A stretch of DNA of 64,000 nt from Alkalimarinus coralli (GTDB taxonomy: Bacteria; Pseudomonadota; Gammaproteobacteria; Pseudomonadales; Oleiphilaceae): positions 924,513-988,512 of the forward strand of contig NZ_CP096016.1 of NCBI RefSeq assembly GCF_023650515.1, in the 5' to 3' direction. This document shows, in pieces, positions 8,086-17,355 of the stretch. Position 1 is the first letter of the stretch. Every line of letters starts with the position of its first letter. The notes under the pieces are model-generated. The model worked only from the letters and a program-made list of their open reading frames with translations. It ran no database searches and had not been told where the DNA came from. The position numbers and the translations under genes were made by a program.

Positions 8086-10575
8086 TTAGCTGAGTGTCGT
8101 GACCTGTAATACACCCTGTCTCATTTCTGCGTTGAGCACAAGCTTGGCGTCTTCCACAACGCCGCCCAGTTTCTCGGTGTACACCAGTTTCCCTTCTTCA
8201 TCTTCTGTAATGATATCGTTTTCTTTTAGGTTTGTGATGAAGTTACGGAATAGCGTTTTGTCAAAAAACTCAGGCGCGTTAAGCCCGTACAGAATTGACA
8301 TTCGCTGCGCCATCTGTGTGCTTTGCTCTTCGAGTTCTGCCGCATTCATAACACCTGAACCATGATTACGTAATACAGCAATACTGATGTAGTAGCGTTC
8401 AATGGTCTGGATTATAAATCGGGCTAATACGCTAAGCAGGACAAAATTAGCGGAACCGGTGCTTGGTCGGCAGAGACTGTCGCCTTCAACGTGCAGTAAA
8501 TCGTTGCTCGTTAATATATCTATCCACTGTTCAATGACTGCTGGGATCTCTTCTCTGCTCCAATGAATAAACAGTTCAGCCTTGATGTAAGGATAAATAG
8601 AGTCAATAAGAAAGACGACTCGTTCTCTCTTCATCATTGGATTGTTCTGGAAAAGGCTGGCGATAAGGGCCGGTATGGCATAAAGGTGAAGAATATTGTT
8701 TCGGTAATACGTCATTAATGTGGCGTTATTACCTTCGAGTGTAATAATGTCGCCCAGGCTTTGCTTTTGCCGTGAAACCAACCCCATGTCTTCTGCATAC
8801 TGTAACCAGTCTTTGCCGCAGCCATCTGGGTAAGACATGTAGGGGCTATATGGCATCTGCTTTAGCAGGTTGCAGAAGGTGTCCATCTGGCTTGCCAGAA
8901 TCTTCTCGTCCATCGACTGCTTGGCGGTTGATAACAGTATCAAACCGGTCATGTTGATTGGGTTGATTGATGATGCGTCATTAATTCGGGTGGTAATTTC
9001 ATTGGCAAGGTCGTCAACGACGCCGTTTAACCATTTAGGGCGGTACTCCGAGTCGTACGCCTGATCTTTCCAGTGCGGCTGCTTCTGGTCAAGAAAATTG
9101 CTCAGGTAGATTGGGTCACCGAAATTAACGTTAACCTTGCCGAACGACTTTCTCAGATTGGATAGTGATTTAAACAGGCCAAAAACAGACTCTTTCTCTT
9201 TCTTCTTGCCTCTAAGTTCACCCAGATAGGTGCGCCCTTCGAGGACTTTCTCATAGCCCACATAAACCGGCACAAATGCAATTGGTTTGCTGCTGTTTCG
9301 CAAGTAGCTTCGCACGGTCATTGCAATCATGCCAGGGCGAGGTTGCAACATTCGTCCGGTTCGACTTCTGCCGCCTTCTACAAAGTATTCAACCGAATAG
9401 CCCTTTGAAAACATCTGGTAAAGGTATTCGTTAAAGATTGCCGCATAGAGTTTGTTGTCTTTGAAGCTGCGGCGCATGAAGAACGCGCCACCGCGGCGCA
9501 ACAGTGGGCCGACGACTGGCATGTTGAGATTAATACCTGCGGCTATGTGAGGCACCATGACGCCATGCTTGTATAACACATACGAGAGCAACAGGTAGTC
9601 GATGTGGCTACGGTGGCAGGGAACGTAAACCACGGCGTTTTCCTGTGCGATTTTCTGAACCGTTTCTACATTTCGAACATTGATGCCGTTGTAAATCTTG
9701 TTCCACACCCAGGAAAGCGTTCTTGACAAAAACCTAATAACGGTCATCGATAGGTTAGAGGCTATTTCATCGCCATACTTAATTGCTCGTGCTTTAACTT
9801 TTTCAGGCGCGATGCCTTCCTCTTTGGCAGTTTCGCGAATAACATCTTTAACAACCGTGCTATGAATAAGCGACTGAACCAGTGTACGGCGGTGGGAAAG
9901 GTCTGGCCCCAAAATAGCTTGCCGTGTGCGACGGAAATGCACACGTAATATCCTGGCGAGTTTTCGTGTCGCTATTTCTTTATTGTTCTCCTCATCGCCT
10001 GATGTAGCATCTTTAGTTTCATTGATAATTGATTGCAGGGATATCGGCTTGCTGAATTGTACGAACGTTCGTCGGCCATGGAGGAGAATAATCAGGAACT
10101 TCTGTAATCGGCCTGCAACAGACCAGTTATCAGACCATAGCATTTTAAATATAGACTTCTGCTTTTCAGGCTCACGCCCCCATAGCAGGGATACAGGCAC
10201 CACCTGGACATCGAGCTCAGGGTTTTCGGCCGCTTGATGAACCATCTGTTTGAGGCGTTGAGTCACAGTGGGGGATTGACGCTTTCTGAACCACTGCCCC
10301 TGACGAGAATAAAGAAAGAAAAATGAACGCCTGATGCCCTTATTTCCTACAGGGAGTGGAGCCTGAGATGATGGCAGCCCTGCTGCGAGACACTCTTGTT
10401 CAAGTACCAGTCGGCTGGAGAACGAACTGTATTGCAAAACATAGCAAACTGGTTTGTCTGGATCGAGTTGTAAAAACTCCTTTTCGTTACCGACAACTTC
10501 GGTTTTAACCCAGAAAAATAGCATTCTTCTCAAAATAGTGAAGAAAAAGGAGCTTAATCCTAAAAAGTGGCTCAT
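8086..10575 (-). CDS. plsB: Glycerol-3-phosphate 1-O-acyltransferase PlsB
   Basis: Transfers an acyl group from acyl-ACP or acyl-CoA to sn-glycerol-3-phosphate, the first step of phospholipid synthesis; inner-membrane associated. About 829 residues, close to the 807 of E. coli PlsB. Block I is YVPCHRSHIDYLLLSY (His and Asp of the HX4D motif), followed by GAFFMRRSFK and YFVEGGRSRTGRML (glycerol-phosphate binding). A TTG 63 bases further upstream (10638) is in frame, but the ATG at 10575 begins MSHFLGLSSF, which aligns with the E. coli N-terminus, and is preferred. It is divergent from the ABC operon at 10822; a FadR-like sequence lies between them. Confidence 0.96.
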   Translation of the reverse strand: MSHFLGLSSFFFTILRRMLFFWVKTEVVGNEKEFLQLDPDKPVCYVLQYSSFSSRLVLEQECLAAGLPSSQAPLPVGNKGIRRSFFFLYSRQGQWFRKRQSPTVTQRLKQMVHQAAENPELDVQVVPVSLLWGREPEKQKSIFKMLWSDNWSVAGRLQKFLIILLHGRRTFVQFSKPISLQSIINETKDATSGDEENNKEIATRKLARILRVHFRRTRQAILGPDLSHRRTLVQSLIHSTVVKDVIRETAKEEGIAPEKVKARAIKYGDEIASNLSMTVIRFLSRTLSWVWNKIYNGINVRNVETVQKIAQENAVVYVPCHRSHIDYLLLSYVLYKHGVMVPHIAAGINLNMPVVGPLLRRGGAFFMRRSFKDNKLYAAIFNEYLYQMFSKGYSVEYFVEGGRSRTGRMLQPRPGMIAMTVRSYLRNSSKPIAFVPVYVGYEKVLEGRTYLGELRGKKKEKESVFGLFKSLSNLRKSFGKVNVNFGDPIYLSNFLDQKQPHWKDQAYDSEYRPKWLNGVVDDLANEITTRINDASSINPINMTGLILLSTAKQSMDEKILASQMDTFCNLLKQMPYSPYMSYPDGCGKDWLQYAEDMGLVSRQKQSLGDIITLEGNNATLMTYYRNNILHLYAIPALIASLFQNNPMMKRERVVFLIDSIYPYIKAELFIHWSREEIPAVIEQWIDILTSNDLLHVEGDSLCRPSTGSANFVLLSVLARFIIQTIERYYISIAVLRNHGSGVMNAAELEEQSTQMAQRMSILYGLNAPEFFDKTLFRNFITNLKENDIITEDEEGKLVYTEKLGGVVEDAKLVLNAEMRQGVLQVTTLS

Positions 10576-10751
10576 AGTCTCATCTTTACGTAACTGAACA
10601 ATGGAGGTAAGTTTATCGTCTAACGTTAAAGGTAGCAAAGTCGAAACCTTTCAATTTCATTACCAAAAAGTATAAGAGATTTTTGTTTTTGCTTGTGAAT
10701 CAAGCTGTTTAAGCGCTTGAAAAGCATATAAACTGCTCATATATCTTGACC

Positions 10752-10768
10752 ACTGGTCGGACATATAG
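10752..10768 (+). promoter_or_regulatory. FadR-like operator sequence
   Basis: CACTGGTCGGACATATA shares the CTGGTCnGAC core with the E. coli FadR consensus and closely resembles the fadL-type site as I remember it. It sits between plsB (start 10575, minus) and the ABC operon (start 10822, plus). No regulator gene is seen in the window, so binding is unproven. Confidence 0.35.
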
Positions 10769-10821
10769 TCACGTAAATCATTCACGTATAAAAATAGCAA
10801 AGAGGGAGTTGTTCACTCGTC

Positions 10822-11748
10822 ATGATCCAAATTTCAGAGTTAACTCGAAAATTTGGCCCGTTTACTGCCGTGAACGGGGTCAGTTTTGAAGTAAAACCCG
10901 GCGAGGTTCTGGGCTTTCTGGGCCCAAACGGTGCGGGTAAGTCGACAACAATGAAGATGATTACAGGCTTTTTGGCACCCACTTCTGGTCGTGTCATGGT
11001 AATGGGGCAGGATGTTGCTACAAATCCGATGAAGGCCCAACAACAGATGGGATATCTGCCTGAAGGGGCGCCTTCCTATGGAGATATGACCGTTCAGAAT
11101 TTTCTGAGGTTTATCGGCAAAGTCCGCGGGTATAGTGGTGATGAACTTGAGCAAAGAATTAACAGGGTTGTTGATCAGGTAGCGCTAACCGATGTGCTTA
11201 ACCAACGTATTGAGACTTTGTCTAAGGGCTTTAAGCGCAGAGTTGGAATTGCGCAGGCGATCGTGCATGACCCGCAAGTGCTGATTCTCGATGAGCCTAC
11301 CGATGGGCTGGATCCTAACCAGAAGCACCAGGTCAGAGAGCTGATCAGAAACCTGTCTAAAGATAAGATTGTTATTATTTCAACCCACATTCTCGAAGAA
11401 GTGAGTGCAGTGTGTAGTCGTGCACTTATTCTTTCATCGGGCTCAATTGTGTTTGATGGAACGCCAGATGAACTGGCTGCAAAGTCAAAGTACCATAACG
11501 CGGTGTCGGTAAAGTTCACGCACCCTTATGACGTTAAGCAAAAGCTTGAGTCACTGGTAAACGTCTATCGGATTGATTGCGATGATGAAACGGGCTTGAT
11601 TACGATCTTCCCTGAAACGGGTAAGTCTGTTCTGAAACAGGTGAATGAACTTATTCATTCACAGGATTGGGAGGTAGAGGAGTTTCATGTTGAAAAAGGC
11701 AGGCTTGACGATGTATTCCGTCAGGTGACGGTAGGGGAGGTTGCGTAA
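10822..11748 (+). CDS. GldA-like ABC transporter ATP-binding protein
   Basis: Cytoplasmic ATPase of an ABC-2 type exporter; 308 residues. Walker A GPNGAGKSTTMKM at about residues 34-46, signature LSKGFKRRVGIAQ, Walker B VLILDEPTDGLDP, and a C-terminal ~80-residue extension typical of NosF/GldA-type ATPases. The stop codon overlaps the permease start (TAATG at 11746-11750), so the two are translationally coupled. The set (ATPase, permease, GldG-like) matches the Gld-type cluster common in marine gammaproteobacteria, whose substrate is not known. No gliding function should be inferred from the name. Confidence 0.92.
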   Translation: MIQISELTRKFGPFTAVNGVSFEVKPGEVLGFLGPNGAGKSTTMKMITGFLAPTSGRVMVMGQDVATNPMKAQQQMGYLPEGAPSYGDMTVQNFLRFIGKVRGYSGDELEQRINRVVDQVALTDVLNQRIETLSKGFKRRVGIAQAIVHDPQVLILDEPTDGLDPNQKHQVRELIRNLSKDKIVIISTHILEEVSAVCSRALILSSGSIVFDGTPDELAAKSKYHNAVSVKFTHPYDVKQKLESLVNVYRIDCDDETGLITIFPETGKSVLKQVNELIHSQDWEVEEFHVEKGRLDDVFRQVTVGEVA

Positions 11749-12479
11749 TGGGAACAAGCATTATTATGCGAAGGGAGTTAGCCAGCTATTTTACGACACC
11801 CTTGGCGTATATTTTTATCGTTATATTTTTGATGATGTCTGGCGTTTTTACCTTTTACTTAGGGCGTTTTTTTGAGCGTGGTCAGGCAGACTTAATTTCA
11901 TTTTTCAACTTTATACCCTGGCTTTATTTGATACTGGTCCCCGCTATTGCGATGAGGCTGTGGTCTGAGGAGCGCAAGAGTGGCACGATTGAGTTACTCA
12001 TGACACTCCCGGTCACTGTTGTTCAGGCAGTGCTGGGCAAATTTCTGGCCGCTTGGTTGTTTATTGGTGTTGCGTTGCTTTTGACATTTCCGGTTTGGGT
12101 TACCGTTAACTACCTGGGTGAGCCAGACAACGGGGTAATACTGGCCAGTTATCTGGGAAGCTGGTTAATGGCTGGTGGCTTTTTAGCTGTTGGTTCTTGT
12201 GTGTCAGCGGCGACGAAAAGCCAGGTTGTTGCTTTTATTATGACGTTGGTTATCTGTTTTATATTTGTCGCGGCAGGGTTTCCAATGGTTCAGGATGCAT
12301 TTACCGAGTGGGCGCCTCTGTGGGTCATTGATGGTATATCCTCACTGAGCTTTCTAACCCACTTTGATGCGGTGGCCAGAGGTGTTATTGATCTTCGTGA
12401 TCTGCTTTATTTTCTAATAATGACGGTTTGCTGGTTGGTCGCAACCACTGTAGTTATCAACATTAAAAAAGCGGATTAG
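11748..12479 (+). CDS. ABC-2 type permease (GldF-like)
   Basis: 243-residue inner-membrane subunit with about six hydrophobic helices. The N-terminal segment IIMRRELASYFTTPLAYIF and the later LWSEERKSGTIELLMTLPVT are the typical ABC-2 permease signature. It overlaps the ATPase gene by one base and is followed 17 bases later by the GldG-like gene, forming one operon. The exported substrate is unknown. Confidence 0.9.
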   Translation: MGTSIIMRRELASYFTTPLAYIFIVIFLMMSGVFTFYLGRFFERGQADLISFFNFIPWLYLILVPAIAMRLWSEERKSGTIELLMTLPVTVVQAVLGKFLAAWLFIGVALLLTFPVWVTVNYLGEPDNGVILASYLGSWLMAGGFLAVGSCVSAATKSQVVAFIMTLVICFIFVAAGFPMVQDAFTEWAPLWVIDGISSLSFLTHFDAVARGVIDLRDLLYFLIMTVCWLVATTVVINIKKAD

Positions 12480-12496
12480 GGCAGGGTAGCAGACTG

Positions 12497-14395
12497 ATGA
12501 AAAATATAATGTATTCGAAAACAGGCCTGGTAGTTATTTTTGCTATCTTTATTGTTTTTTCGTTGTTAAATGCCCGTCTATTTAACGGTGTTCGCTTTGA
12601 CCTGACCGAAGGGAAGCTTTATACGTTAACAGATGAGACACAAAAAATATTACAAGAGCTTGAAACACCGCTCACGCTAAAGCTGTACTTCTCCGAGAAG
12701 GCAACCGCAGAGTTGCCGGGGTTACGAACCTATGCTCATAGAATCAAGGAGCTGCTTGAAGAATATCAGTCACTGGCGGGTGATAAGCTAAATATTTCCT
12801 ATGTTGACCCTATTCCATTCTCAGAGGAAGAAGATGAAGCCTCGGCTGCCGGTCTCCAGGGCGTTCCTGTTGGTATTCGAGGGGACGAAATATACTTTGG
12901 ACTGGTCGGTACAAACGACACTGATAGTGAGGAGGTCATTAGCTTTTTTCAGCCTGACAAAGAGCAGTTTGTGGAATATGAACTGACCAAGCTGATCTAT
13001 AACCTGTCCAACCCGGAGCTGCCGGTTGTAGGGATTCTTAGTGGTATCAATATTAATGGTGGCTTTAATTATATGACTCAGCAGCGTCAGCCAGCCTGGG
13101 TGGTGATGCAACAGATGGAAGACCTGTTTGATGTTAGACCTCTGGCTGAGGATGTAGACGAAATAGACCCTGAAGTTGATATTCTGTTGCTGGTTCATCC
13201 TAAAGAATTTTCTCAGCAGACTCTTTTTGCTATTGACCAGTTTGTGTTGAAGGGGGGGCGAACTCTGGTGTTTGTTGACCCATTCGCGGAAGCCGATCAA
13301 CCTCCTTCGCCAATGGCTTCGGCCTCAAATCGTCGTTCGGATTTATCCTTATTGCTGAATAAATGGGGTGTTAAACTTCAGGAAGAGCATATCGTAGGCG
13401 ACTTTGAGAACTCTCTGGTGGTCAATATGGGAGGAGGGCGAAACCCTGTTCGGCACATTGGTTTATTGGGGCTCGATGCATCTGGGTTCAACGTCGATGA
13501 TGTGGTAATGGCAGGGCTTGAAAGTATTAATCTGTCTTCAGTGGGCATACTAGAGACCGTAGATGGCGCAACCACTAAAGTTACTCCGCTTATACGGTCG
13601 AGTGCCGAGGCGCAGCCGATAGTGGCTGAACGTTTAAACTCCCTTCAAAATCCAGAGGCATTAATGGAGTCGTTTGCGCCGACAGGAGAAGAGTATGTAT
13701 TGGCTGCTCGAATCATGGGTAAAGCCAGTTCAGCCTTCCCGGAAGGGGTGGAAATTGAAGAGACACAAGAGGTGGCGGAGGAGCCTGAAGCAGAAAGCGC
13801 TGAGCCAGTGACGGTTAAACGTTTGCTGGTTCCCGAGGTGGTTGAAAGCAGCAATATTAACGTTATTGTTGTAGCCGATACTGATATCTTAACGGATCGT
13901 TTGTGGGTTCAAGTTCAGCAGTTTTTTGGCCAGAGGGTGGTTTCCCCCTGGGCTGATAATGCTGGATTTTTGGTGAATGCACTGGACAACCTCGCTGGCA
14001 ATGCTGACTTGATTAATATTCGTAGTCGTGGTCGTTTTTCCAGACCATTTACTAAGGTAGAAGCGTTACGTAGAAGTGCGGAAGAGCAGTTTTTGGCTCA
14101 GCAACAAGTTTTACAGGAGCAGCTGGAAGAAACGGAAGCCAAGCTTCTTGAATTGGAGCAGATGCGCGGTGATGCAGACAGTGCAATACTGTCTGAAGAG
14201 CAGGAGTTGGAACTGACTCGTTTTCAAGATGAAAAAATCAAAATCAGAAAAGAGTTAAGAGATGTTCAGCACCAGTTGGACAGGGATATTGAGTCCCTGG
14301 GTACTGAGTTGAAAATGATTAATATCTTTCTCGTTCCTCTACTACTGACATTGCTGCTGGTTCTAATGAAGTTTATTAGACGGCGTGTCGCTTAG
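12497..14395 (+). CDS. GldG-like ABC accessory membrane protein
   Basis: 632 residues. One N-terminal membrane helix (residues ~8-26), a large periplasmic part with the GldG/IflA-type core (RFDLTEGKLYTLTDET near the start, then VVGILSGININGGF), an acidic Glu-rich linker around residues 415-440 (ETQEVAEEPEAESAEP), a coiled-coil segment at ~530-600 rich in Gln, Glu and Leu, and a C-terminal helix ending in the basic stop FIRRRVA. It belongs to the PF09822-type uncharacterised ABC accessory proteins. In many relatives a DUF4340 protein follows; here murI follows directly. Confidence 0.85.
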   Translation: MKNIMYSKTGLVVIFAIFIVFSLLNARLFNGVRFDLTEGKLYTLTDETQKILQELETPLTLKLYFSEKATAELPGLRTYAHRIKELLEEYQSLAGDKLNISYVDPIPFSEEEDEASAAGLQGVPVGIRGDEIYFGLVGTNDTDSEEVISFFQPDKEQFVEYELTKLIYNLSNPELPVVGILSGININGGFNYMTQQRQPAWVVMQQMEDLFDVRPLAEDVDEIDPEVDILLLVHPKEFSQQTLFAIDQFVLKGGRTLVFVDPFAEADQPPSPMASASNRRSDLSLLLNKWGVKLQEEHIVGDFENSLVVNMGGGRNPVRHIGLLGLDASGFNVDDVVMAGLESINLSSVGILETVDGATTKVTPLIRSSAEAQPIVAERLNSLQNPEALMESFAPTGEEYVLAARIMGKASSAFPEGVEIEETQEVAEEPEAESAEPVTVKRLLVPEVVESSNINVIVVADTDILTDRLWVQVQQFFGQRVVSPWADNAGFLVNALDNLAGNADLINIRSRGRFSRPFTKVEALRRSAEEQFLAQQQVLQEQLEETEAKLLELEQMRGDADSAILSEEQELELTRFQDEKIKIRKELRDVQHQLDRDIESLGTELKMINIFLVPLLLTLLLVLMKFIRRRVA

Positions 14396-14399
14396 TCGT

Positions 14400-15242
14400 A
14401 TGTCCGGTGCGATAAATGGAGGGCCTCAGAGCCCTCCAACCGTATTGGTTTTTGACTCTGGTGTTGGCGGTTTAAGTGTCTGTCAGTCAATCCTTTCGAT
14501 GTGTCCTGGGGTGCGTATTATCTATGTCGCGGATAATGCATCGTTCCCCTATGGTACCCGGTCAGAGAGTTACCTTCGTTCCCGTATTGTCAACGTTTTA
14601 TCAGGTCTATGTGAACAGCACCAGCCAGATATGCTTGTTATTGCGTGCAATACAGCAAGTACGTTAGTTCTGGCAGATTTAAGGCAGCTGCTGTGTCTTC
14701 CTGTTGTTGGCGTGGTGCCAGCGATTAAACCTGCGGCAGAAACGACTCAAACAGGGGCGATAGGCTTATTGGCAACCTCTGCGACGGTACAACGAGATTA
14801 TACAGACCAACTCGTCGCAGATTTTGCAGGTCACTGCGATGTTATTAGGGTTGGTAGTAGCCGTTTGGTCGAAATTGCCGAACACTATCTGCGAGGTCAT
14901 CCTGTGAATGAGGGTGAGCTGAAAGCCATTCTGGCCGATTTCTTTCGTGAAGGGTTAGCGCGCAAGGTTGATAAAATAGTACTTGGCTGTACCCACTTTC
15001 CACTTTTAAAACAACAGCTTGAGTCTTGTGCTCCGCGCCATGTTGAATGGGTTGACTCCGGAAATGCTATCGCAAACCGGGTGTGTTCGTTGTTTAAGGA
15101 GGCAGGCTTAAGCTTGGATGCCTCACACAAAGTACTGCACCGGATCAGGTTTACCGGCGAAGCGATTGCAAATAAACAATTCCATTGCCAGCTTGCTCTG
15201 CTGGGTTTTGATAACGTTAAGATTGAAGGGGTTATTATTTAG
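14400..15242 (+). CDS. murI: Glutamate racemase
   Basis: Interconverts L- and D-glutamate to supply D-Glu for peptidoglycan; cytoplasmic, cofactor-independent. About 280 residues. The motifs are VFDSGVGGLSV at the N-terminus, the first catalytic cysteine in IACNTAST and the second in LGCTHFPLL. Two starts are possible: GTG at 14385, overlapping the previous gene by 11 bases, or ATG at 14400, 4 bases after its stop. Neither has a clear Shine-Dalgarno; ATG is chosen, and translational coupling to the upstream gene is likely. Confidence 0.96.
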   Translation: MSGAINGGPQSPPTVLVFDSGVGGLSVCQSILSMCPGVRIIYVADNASFPYGTRSESYLRSRIVNVLSGLCEQHQPDMLVIACNTASTLVLADLRQLLCLPVVGVVPAIKPAAETTQTGAIGLLATSATVQRDYTDQLVADFAGHCDVIRVGSSRLVEIAEHYLRGHPVNEGELKAILADFFREGLARKVDKIVLGCTHFPLLKQQLESCAPRHVEWVDSGNAIANRVCSLFKEAGLSLDASHKVLHRIRFTGEAIANKQFHCQLALLGFDNVKIEGVII

Positions 15243-15374
15243 TTTTTCTGTAGTGGACGTGTGAGTTTGGCCATTTTGTGTGCTTTAAGGGAAATCGCCT
15301 ATAGCGCTTCGGATGATTACCAGTAACACTTACGTTAGCTGGTTATGGTTTACAACAATAATTAAGGAAATGTC

Positions 15375-16166
15375 ATGGGAATAAGAATGAATAAATGGCT
15401 GTTGATAGTAATTTTAAGTCTTGCGACACTTATTGCTGCAGGGTGTGCGGGCTTGACGGGGCCTAGTCGGGTTGTCAATGTGGGGATGGCGACGAACTAT
15501 CCACCCTTGGCATTTCAAAAAGAGGGTGAACTAAAAGGGATGGAAGTTGATTTCGCCCATGCTTTGGGAGAATCCCTTAATGCGACTATCAATATAAAAA
15601 CATACTCATGGCAAGCACTGTTTGAAGCGCTTGATACAGGCGAAATTGATGTCGTTATGTCTGGCGTGTCGGTTACCGATGCACGCAAGGAAAAGGTGCT
15701 GTTTAGCAACCCTTATATGGACGTTGGTCAGATGGCCATCATTAGATCAGCCGATGCTGGGCGCTTGGCTGCAAAAGCGCAGCTAATGTCAGGAAACTAT
15801 CGGGTTGGGTACTCTCTCAACACTACGGGGCAAAAGTTTGTGACCGAGCAGTTGAAAAGCGCACCGCAGATTGGCTTTGCTACTCAACAAGATGGTATCG
15901 ATGCGTTGCTAAATAACAAAGTCGATTATTTTATCCACGATGCGCCGACTGTGTGGCAACTAACGAGCTCCTACCCAACTGATGAAAGGTTGTTTGGCCT
16001 CTATGCTCCGCTAACCGAAGAGCACTTGGCTTGGGCAGTTAACAAAGAGAATGCAGCTCTTCAGCAAGAACTAAATGAGGCGTTGGGAGAGTGGAGTGAA
16101 AATGGTTTTTTGAAGCAAACAGTCAGCAAGTGGATACCCGTTTCGGTTGTCTTATCTGCTGAGTAA
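15375..16166 (+). CDS. Family 3 extracellular solute-binding lipoprotein
   Basis: 263 residues. A lipoprotein signal peptide ends in LIAAGCAG (lipobox Cys about residue 24). The mature part is a periplasmic binding protein type 2 of the polar amino acid family: VNVGMATNYPPLAF, then GMEVDFAHALGESL, VVMSGVSVTDARKEKV and YRVGYSLNTTGQ. ATG at 15375 has AAGGA 6 bases upstream. No permease or ATPase lies beside it, so it is either an orphan receptor feeding a transporter elsewhere or a sensor-type binding protein. The ligand is probably an amino acid or similar small molecule. Confidence 0.88.
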   Translation: MGIRMNKWLLIVILSLATLIAAGCAGLTGPSRVVNVGMATNYPPLAFQKEGELKGMEVDFAHALGESLNATINIKTYSWQALFEALDTGEIDVVMSGVSVTDARKEKVLFSNPYMDVGQMAIIRSADAGRLAAKAQLMSGNYRVGYSLNTTGQKFVTEQLKSAPQIGFATQQDGIDALLNNKVDYFIHDAPTVWQLTSSYPTDERLFGLYAPLTEEHLAWAVNKENAALQQELNEALGEWSENGFLKQTVSKWIPVSVVLSAE

Positions 16167-16192
16167 AAAAATACATGATCCAGAAAGAAAAT

Positions 16193-16211
16193 CGGCGGTA
16201 GTCAGCCGCCG
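16193..16211. terminator. Hairpin between convergent genes
   Basis: CGGCGG and CCGCCG pair around a 7-base loop. A short T-rich stretch follows on the plus strand. It probably ends the solute-binding gene transcript. Confidence 0.5.
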
Positions 16212-16283
16212 TATTTAGTTTGTTAAGGTGAGTTTATTTAGGTTTTGCCGTTCATGCCCAATAAAAGCATGCTTTAGTGCGGT

Positions 16284-17291
16284 TTAAATAACTTTTGTCA
16301 GTTTAAAAATGGATACCAATGCCCTGATAGGGAGTACGCCTTTGTGAGCACAGTATGTTTTGGCAATCTCTCCTCGAAAGCGGCTTTTAGTAAAAACCAG
16401 CCCTTTAAAATTATATAGTGAGTTGCCTTTTTCATAGATTAGGCTGCTAACTCTACGCAACATTTTTGATTCCTGAGGCTCTACTTCGTCTGCCAGCATC
16501 AGTGGTATTAACCCTAAATCCAGATAAGGAACCCCTTCCTCTTTGAATACTTCCATTGCGTGCGTCATTAAGGTGTAAAAAATACCTTGCTTAAAGTCTG
16601 CATTAGCGCGCGATATATTGGGTACATAGCTGATTATTTTATTGTTATGGTAGATTGGGTCAAAGTAGACAAAGCCTACAGCCTTATCACCTTCATACGC
16701 ATAGAAATGGCGCTCATTCTCCTTATAGTCCATCTTCATGGGGCGAATCAAAAAGCTTATTTCGTTGCTTTTGCACTTTCGCGTTTTTATCCAGGCTTCT
16801 GATATTTCGCGAGTATGATCGTCACTAAAACGCTCTTTGACTGTGATGCCATTCTTTTTTGCCTGATTTATGGCTGTACGCAATATTTGTTTCTTTTTAC
16901 CTTTGAGTGACCAGTTTTTGAGATCAATGGTTGATTCTGAGCCGAACTGCGTTCCGTACAGTCCGAACTTCTCATGTAGAATATCCACGACAGGCTTTGT
17001 GATCTGCACGTAGCTGGCGTTGGGGAACTTGTTATGAAATGCTGTGACGATTAGCTCAAAGTCCTTTTTGTCGGCAACAGGGTCAGACAGTACGAAGGTG
17101 GCCCCCCACTGTTTCATATAGCCGATATAACCCACATTCGGGATATCAAAGTACTGCATGCCAGGTTGAAGCGTGGAGAACGACTGGGAATGAGTGCCGT
17201 ACTTTTTAAGATACTCAACTCTTTCTGAGAACGAAAAGGTACTGTCGCTGGCAATATTGAGTCCATGATGGACTAATGCTTGATTATTCAT
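16284..17291 (-). CDS. DUF2156 (MprF C-terminal-like) acyl/aminoacyltransferase
   Basis: 335 residues, soluble, no membrane helices. It resembles the DUF2156 catalytic domain found at the C-terminus of phosphatidylglycerol lysyl/alanyltransferases (dual GNAT fold): GYMKQWGATFVLSDPVAD, the middle RFSDDHTREISEAWIKTRK, and FYAYEGDKAVGFVYFDP as a second GNAT core. The flippase half of MprF is absent. It shares strand with the methyltransferase downstream (64 bases away), and both probably form one unit. Substrate unknown; transfer onto a lipid or small-molecule amine is a family-based inference. A-rich base use is noticeable at its lysine-dense centre. Confidence 0.7.
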   Translation of the reverse strand: MNNQALVHHGLNIASDSTFSFSERVEYLKKYGTHSQSFSTLQPGMQYFDIPNVGYIGYMKQWGATFVLSDPVADKKDFELIVTAFHNKFPNASYVQITKPVVDILHEKFGLYGTQFGSESTIDLKNWSLKGKKKQILRTAINQAKKNGITVKERFSDDHTREISEAWIKTRKCKSNEISFLIRPMKMDYKENERHFYAYEGDKAVGFVYFDPIYHNNKIISYVPNISRANADFKQGIFYTLMTHAMEVFKEEGVPYLDLGLIPLMLADEVEPQESKMLRRVSSLIYEKGNSLYNFKGLVFTKSRFRGEIAKTYCAHKGVLPIRALVSIFKLTKVI

Positions 17292-17355
17292 TCCAGTGTC
17301 TCCTAACGGGATTTTTTATTTTTTTGTTGTTCGTCTTGCTTTTCCTGGTTTCCAA

